From positions 3,410,001 to 3,474,000 of the forward strand of contig JAJQJQ010000007.1 in the NCBI GenBank assembly GCA_028622995.1: a stretch of DNA of 64,000 bases. Reading direction: 5' to 3'. The position numbers and the translations under genes were made by a program. Origin of the DNA: Panagrolaimus kolymaensis. Lineage: Eukaryota; Nematoda; Chromadorea; Rhabditida; Panagrolaimidae. Shown piece by piece: positions 59,406 to 64,000 of this stretch (positions are counted from its first letter, which is position 1; each line of letters begins with the position of its first letter). The notes beneath the pieces were generated by a model, which was not told where the DNA came from, searched no databases, and was given only the letters and a program-made list of their open reading frames with translations.

Positions 59406-61480
59406 ATGCCATCTGATGCCAAACAAAAACGTGCTGCAGCTAAGAAAGGTGCTACAAAAGGTGGAAAGAAACCTTCTGATGCCGTCTCTAAACCTGATGA
59501 AACCACTGGTAGGGATGTTGATTTTGAAGTCGATGCTGCTGCCGCTTGCCTTCAGAAGATTGAATTAGAAAATTCTCAAGCTCGTTCGGTTGCTGCTGTG
59601 TTAGCATCTCAACCAAAATCCAGAGATTTGAAAGTTGAACAATTGACTATTACATTCCATGGACGTGAAATTGTCACTGATACTACTTTGGAAATTAATC
59701 AAGGACGTCGTTATGGATTGATCGGCTTGAATGGTTCTGGTAAATCAACTCTACTACAAACAATTTACAACAGAGAAGTACCTGTTCCTGAACATTTCGA
59801 CATGTATATGGTTTCTCGTGAAATGGCTGCTTCTGAAATGCCTGCTTTAAAAGCTGTTTATGATGTTGATAAAGAAAGAAAGATGCTTGAAGCTCAAGCT
59901 GAAGTATTAGCAGTCTGTGAAGATGACGGTAACTCTTTTAGTTAATGTTATTTTTCTCTTTATTTGCACTTATAGAAAGTCAAAGTCAATTGCTTGACAT
60001 TTATGACCGTTTGGATGAAATGGAAGCTGACAAAGCTGAAGTTAAAGCTGCTGAAATTCTATGTGGTTTAGGATTTTCTAATGCAATGATGATGAAAAAG
60101 TGCAAAGATTTCTCTGGTGGCTGGCGGATGCGAATTGCACTTGCTCGTGCATTATATCTCAAACCTACTATTCTTCTCCTTGACGAACCTACAAATCATT
60201 TGGATTTAGATGCTTGCGTATGGCTTGAAACTGAACTTGCTCAATATAAACGATGTTTGCTAATCGTTTCTCATTCTCAAGATCTTATGAATAATGTTTG
60301 TACCAATGTCATCTATCTTTTTCAAAAGAAGCTCAATTATTATACTGTAAGTTTTTGTTTGAATTTACATTACTTTAATATCCTTCTTTTTTAGGGTAAT
60401 TATGATTCTTTTGTTAAAACTCGCGCTGAACTTTTGGAAAATCAAGCTAAACGGTATAAATGGGAACAAGATCAGCTAAACAACATGAAGGTTGGCTTTC
60501 TTAAAAATTTCGTTGAATTTTTATAAATATTTTTCTTTTAGGATTATATTGCTCGCTTCGGTCACGGTTCTGCCAAACTCGCTCGTCAAGCACAAAGTAA
60601 AGAAAAAACTATGGCAAAGATGGTTTCTGGTGGCCTTACCGAAAAAGTAGTAACTGAAACTACTAAACAATTTTATTTCTTTGATGCTGGTCATGTTCCT
60701 CCTCCTGTTATTATGATCCAACAAGTGTCATTTAAGTACAGCGAAACTGGAGTATGTTTTCATCTTCTTTTTTTCTTCTTGTTATTTATTATCCTTTTAT
60801 AGAATTATATTTTCAAAGGTCTTGATTTTGGTATTGATCTTGATACTCGTGTTGCTTTAGTTGGTCCTAATGGTGCTGGTAAATCCACTTTGCTAAAACT
60901 TTTAGCAGGTGATGTTCAACCTACTATTGGAATGATTCGTCGTCATTCTCACTGTAAACTTGGTCGTTATCATCAACATCTTCATGAAGAATTACCTATT
61001 GAACTTTCTGCTCTTGAATACATGATGAAATCTTTTCCTGATGTTAAAGAAATTGAAGAAATGCGTAAAATTATTGGACGTTATGGTCTTACAGGTCGAG
61101 AGCAAGTAAGTTTACATTTACATTAGCCTTTCTTACTTTTTGAAATTTAGGTTTGTCCCATGAAACAACTTTCCGATGGACAGCGTTGTCGCGTTTCGTT
61201 CGCTTGGCTTGCATGGCAGCAACCTCATTTGCTATTACTTGATGAACCTACAAATCACCTTGACATGGAAAGCATCGACGCCTTAGCTGAAGCTATTAAT
61301 AATTTTCATGGTGGCATCATTCTTGTTTCTCACGATTTCCGTCTCGTCCAACAAGTTACCGAAGAAATTTGGATTTGTGATAGTCAAAAAATCACAAAAT
61401 GGAAAGGTGATATTTTTTCATACAAGAAAATGTTACGAAAGAAGATTGCAAGAAATATCAAGCAAATTGTTGAACGATAA
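59406..61480 (+). CDS. ABCF2: ABC-F ATPase ABCF2
   Basis: Six exons (59406-59928, 59976-60346, 60395-60490, 60542-60751, 60803-61105, 61151-61480) give 610 residues. A Lys/Ala-rich N-terminus precedes two ABC modules without membrane segments. Module 1 has Walker [10 protein letters not shown] at about residues 107-115, signature [15 protein letters not shown] and Walker [12 protein letters not shown]. Module 2 has Walker [10 protein letters not shown] at about 421-429, signature [11 protein letters not shown] and [11 protein letters not shown]. The inter-module linker has the family's RYKWEQDQL and [21 protein letters not shown] proteins act on ribosomes and translation. The codon GCx and ATG context are unremarkable; the ATG at 59406 follows an acceptor-like TTTTTAG, consistent with trans-splicing. 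Confidence 0.95.
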
Positions 61481-62187
61481 TTTTGTTTTTTTTGTACTTC
61501 CTAATAACAATTTACTATGTCTTGGTATTTGGTGCTTTATTGTTGTAGTTTAATGTCTTTTATACGAATTGTTGTTTTAGTATTGGTTAATAAAATTATT
61601 AAAAAAATTGTTTTTCTCTTATTAACACAAATTTAGAGGTTCAGGCTTGCAGCGGAATTTTTAGGCTAGTATGGTGTCATAGTAATCTCTTTTGAACTAA
61701 GCATGCTTGTTGTAACATTCAAACATTGGAATTCTCTAATCTTATAACTTATTTCACATAATTTACGTCTTTATGAAGCATAATTTCAAGCAAGTAACCC
61801 TCTTAATGCTTCAAAGTGACTTTACAGATAAAAAAATCAAATAACAAAAATGTTAAATTTTTGATAAGAATTTATTTAGTGATAAATTGCTGATTAATTT
61901 TTAACTCACTAATAATCTTTTGCTTTGATATTTTAAATAATAAGTAAAGAAAGCCGATAAATTGTTGTAAAAAATGGTTCATTGTTTGCGAGTTCACTTT
62001 TTGCCCTGTATAAGGCCTTACAAAAAATTTTTACGACTTGATTCTGATTGTTAGAAAATAAAATTTTACGCGCGCTTTTTTTTGTAATCCTAAAAATTTA
62101 CATTAAATTCTTTTATAACTTAAAAGTTGATTTTATTTTATCTTTCACTGATTTAAACGTGTGGGAATAATCTCTTGTCCCAAAATA
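61481..62187. other. AT-rich spacer
   Basis: ABCF2 3' region with an AATAAA near 61590, followed by the promoter of the transporter gene. No other feature seen. Confidence 0.45.
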
Positions 62188-63900
62188 ATGGGTAAGTATT
62201 TTTTCTTTTATTTTGTGTATGTAATTATATTAATTTACAGGTGCATTACTTGATAAAGTTGGTAATCAAACGCAAGATGTATTCGATAAATTAAGCAATA
62301 AAACAATTGATAAACCTCCGAATGTTCATGATTGGTTTACGAACAATGAACTTTTGTATATTATTGTCTCTTCTGAAGCAATCCTCTCTACCATAATTGT
62401 TCTAATTCTTGCTGCAATTCATTTGTATTTTGTCATAAGATATGTCACTCATGCTTCACTTCAATCAGATTTATATTGGATTGTATTTCTTTGTCCTGTA
62501 AGTTTCTTTTTTTTCTTCATTTATTTTTGTACTGAAAAACTGTTTTTTAGATTGTTTCACTATGTGGTTGCATTGGATTACTAATTCCTCGAACTGGCGC
62601 TTTTCTTTATTCCGTTGGTACTGTTTACTTGCTGGTAAGCTTTTTCAGCATACTAATAACTTCGAAAATGATAATTTTAGTTTTGTGCATTCATTCTGGT
62701 AACAATAATGACAACGCTATATGGTTCACGAAAAGCAATGTGTCATAAAATGGCTGAAAAGGGTGTTCGCTTGAATCCAAGAAAACTTCCATTGGGATGC
62801 TGTCTTTGTTGTATTCGTGATATTAAACCTTCAGCGTAAATACTTCATTTTATAAAACTTATAACCCACAAACATTTTCAGGAGAAACTTGAGAATTCTT
62901 GAATGCCTTATTTTTCAAAGTCCAATTCTTCGTGTCATCATTGAAATTTTAAGCATGGCTGTTTATTTCGAACTTGAAAATAAAGACAATGTGTAAGTTT
63001 TTCGTATTTATGATTTTATTCTTAAAAAAACTAATCATCAACTTTAAGATTTTTTACAATTACAAGCGTCGTTTCACTTCTTTCAATGTTGATAGCATCT
63101 TATGGGAGTTATGTGTTAATACCTGCTGGAAGTGTGAGTTTGCTCTTTATTTTTTTTACATTTGTAAAAGCATTTTTAGAAACATTTAACACAATATCGA
63201 TTTTTAACTATGTTCCGAATAATTGATACTGTACAATTTCTTTACAACTTTCAAATGACTATCTTGAACATTCTTGTTGTAATTAACTTTTTTAATGTCG
63301 GCTTCTTAATCAACTTCTTCAGCTCCGGTCAAATAACGGCTTCAACGAAAATTCAATGTAAGTACTTGATTTTTTAAATTTCCAATGTTACTTCTAGTTT
63401 TTTTAGTCTGGGCATCTTTTCTTGCAACTCAAGAAATGCTTATTATTTCTTGCATTTCAACATATCTTTTTCGACCATCGAAATCAGCACTTTTTGATAA
63501 ATATTCTCATTCTGGTGATAAAGCTGCTGCTGTACTTCCTCCTCTCAATAATAAACCATCTCAAAATCCATTCGTGTGTAATCCACCGTTGGCGGTAGCA
63601 ACATCTGTAAAAGACGTTGAATCTGGTTCAAAACAATCAAAAGCTGATGAACATAAAAATCAATCAAAGGAAAAGGTAAAAACTCCTAAAAGCAGTCTCA
63701 AATTGCAAGAAAATGTTGAAAATGTAAATCCAATCAAAATCGACTCACGTGTTTCTTCAAAAGATGGATCTTTGTCTCTAGTTCCAGCATCAACACAGCC
63801 ATCAAAAACTGATCATGAAAAATTATCTTTAACAAAGACTCAATCTGATTTAAAGCCATTAACAACAGAAAATACTCAAGAACAAACAAATAATAATTGA
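62188..63900 (+). CDS. Organic solute transporter alpha-like membrane protein
   Basis: Eight exons (62188-62191, 62241-62497, 62551-62634, 62681-62835, 62882-62992, 63049-63133, 63180-63357, 63407-63900) give 455 residues. Exon 1 holds only ATG plus one base. Seven hydrophobic segments are visible, starting at IIVSSEAILSTIIVLILAA and ending at FWASFLATQEMLIISCIS. A cytosolic loop carries the LPLGCCLCCIRD cysteine cluster that is typical of OST-alpha proteins and likely palmitoylated. RNLRILECLIFQSPILR also fits the family. Vertebrate OST-alpha pairs with OST-beta to move bile acids and steroids; several OST-alpha paralogues exist in nematodes, some in sensory cilia. The last 130 residues form a polar Ser/Lys/Gln-rich tail that the vertebrate protein lacks. 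Confidence 0.85.
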
Positions 63901-64000
63901 ATAATAATTTTTTGCTTTTTACAACTTGATTAAATAAAATATTTTTATAACCTTTTGCTAATTTGTATTATCATCGTTTGGTGAGGAAATAACAAAACAA

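Overview
The window reads as animal nuclear DNA, most likely from a nematode; this is inferred from gene structure and gene content, since no species-diagnostic locus was seen. It is AT-rich. Protein genes are split into short exons by very small GT-AG introns, mostly about 40-90 bp (one is 46 bp). Many start codons sit just downstream of a 3' splice-site-like sequence with no matching first exon, as expected for spliced-leader trans-splicing. No tRNA, rRNA, CRISPR array or bacterial-style operon was found.

Layout, left to right. 1027-5885 (+): an unrecognised 737-residue coiled-coil protein. 6113-7836 (-): a four-pass membrane protein. 9428-11095 (+): an AGFG-type ArfGAP. 11514-12078 (-): FIS1. 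12433-12990 (+): a divergent histone H3 that looks like CENP-A. 13151-14808 (+): a membrane-anchored histidine acid phosphatase. 17024-20542 (+): a BTBD8-like double-BTB protein. 20651-21963 (-): 4-hydroxyphenylpyruvate dioxygenase. 22471-23649 (+): a ZC3H10-like CCCH protein. 24644-26464 (+): acid ceramidase with a small inverted-repeat element in intron 2. 26599-28986 (-): a secreted precursor with a furin site and an IL-17-like C-terminal domain. 29518-30328 (-): pICln. 31143-33324 (-): a GRIP golgin (GCC1-like). 33465-33881 (-): EMC6. 34418-35388 (-): NAP1.

From 35.4 to about 38.1 kb there are no genes. Instead there is a mosaic of diverged duplications with short near-perfect palindromes, several GC-rich, four kinds of arm but often the same TAC loop. 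This is the most unusual sequence in the window.

39872-43007 (+) encodes kinesin-5. A 4.4-kb gene-free, homopolymer-rich spacer follows. 47401-48682 (+) is an unrecognised 240-residue protein. 50289-50752 (+) is a small secreted ten-cysteine protein, possibly insulin-like. 51573-53750 and 54307-56505 (both -) are tandem acyl-CoA oxidases ending in SKM and SKL peroxisomal signals. 56972-58017 (-) is a secreted thrombospondin type-1 protein. 59406-61480 (+) is ABCF2. 62188-63900 (+) is an organic solute transporter alpha-like membrane protein.

Most genes are unrelated housekeeping functions: chromatin (CENP-A-like, NAP1), spindle (kinesin-5), membrane traffic (AGFG, GCC1-like, EMC6), peroxisome and lipid breakdown (the two oxidases, acid ceramidase, FIS1). 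The tight same-strand run EMC6 then GCC1-like, with NAP1 further upstream, could be an operon. Exon models were built by matching reading frame across splice junctions by eye; every listed junction keeps frame, but first exons and the large introns of the first gene remain the least certain parts.
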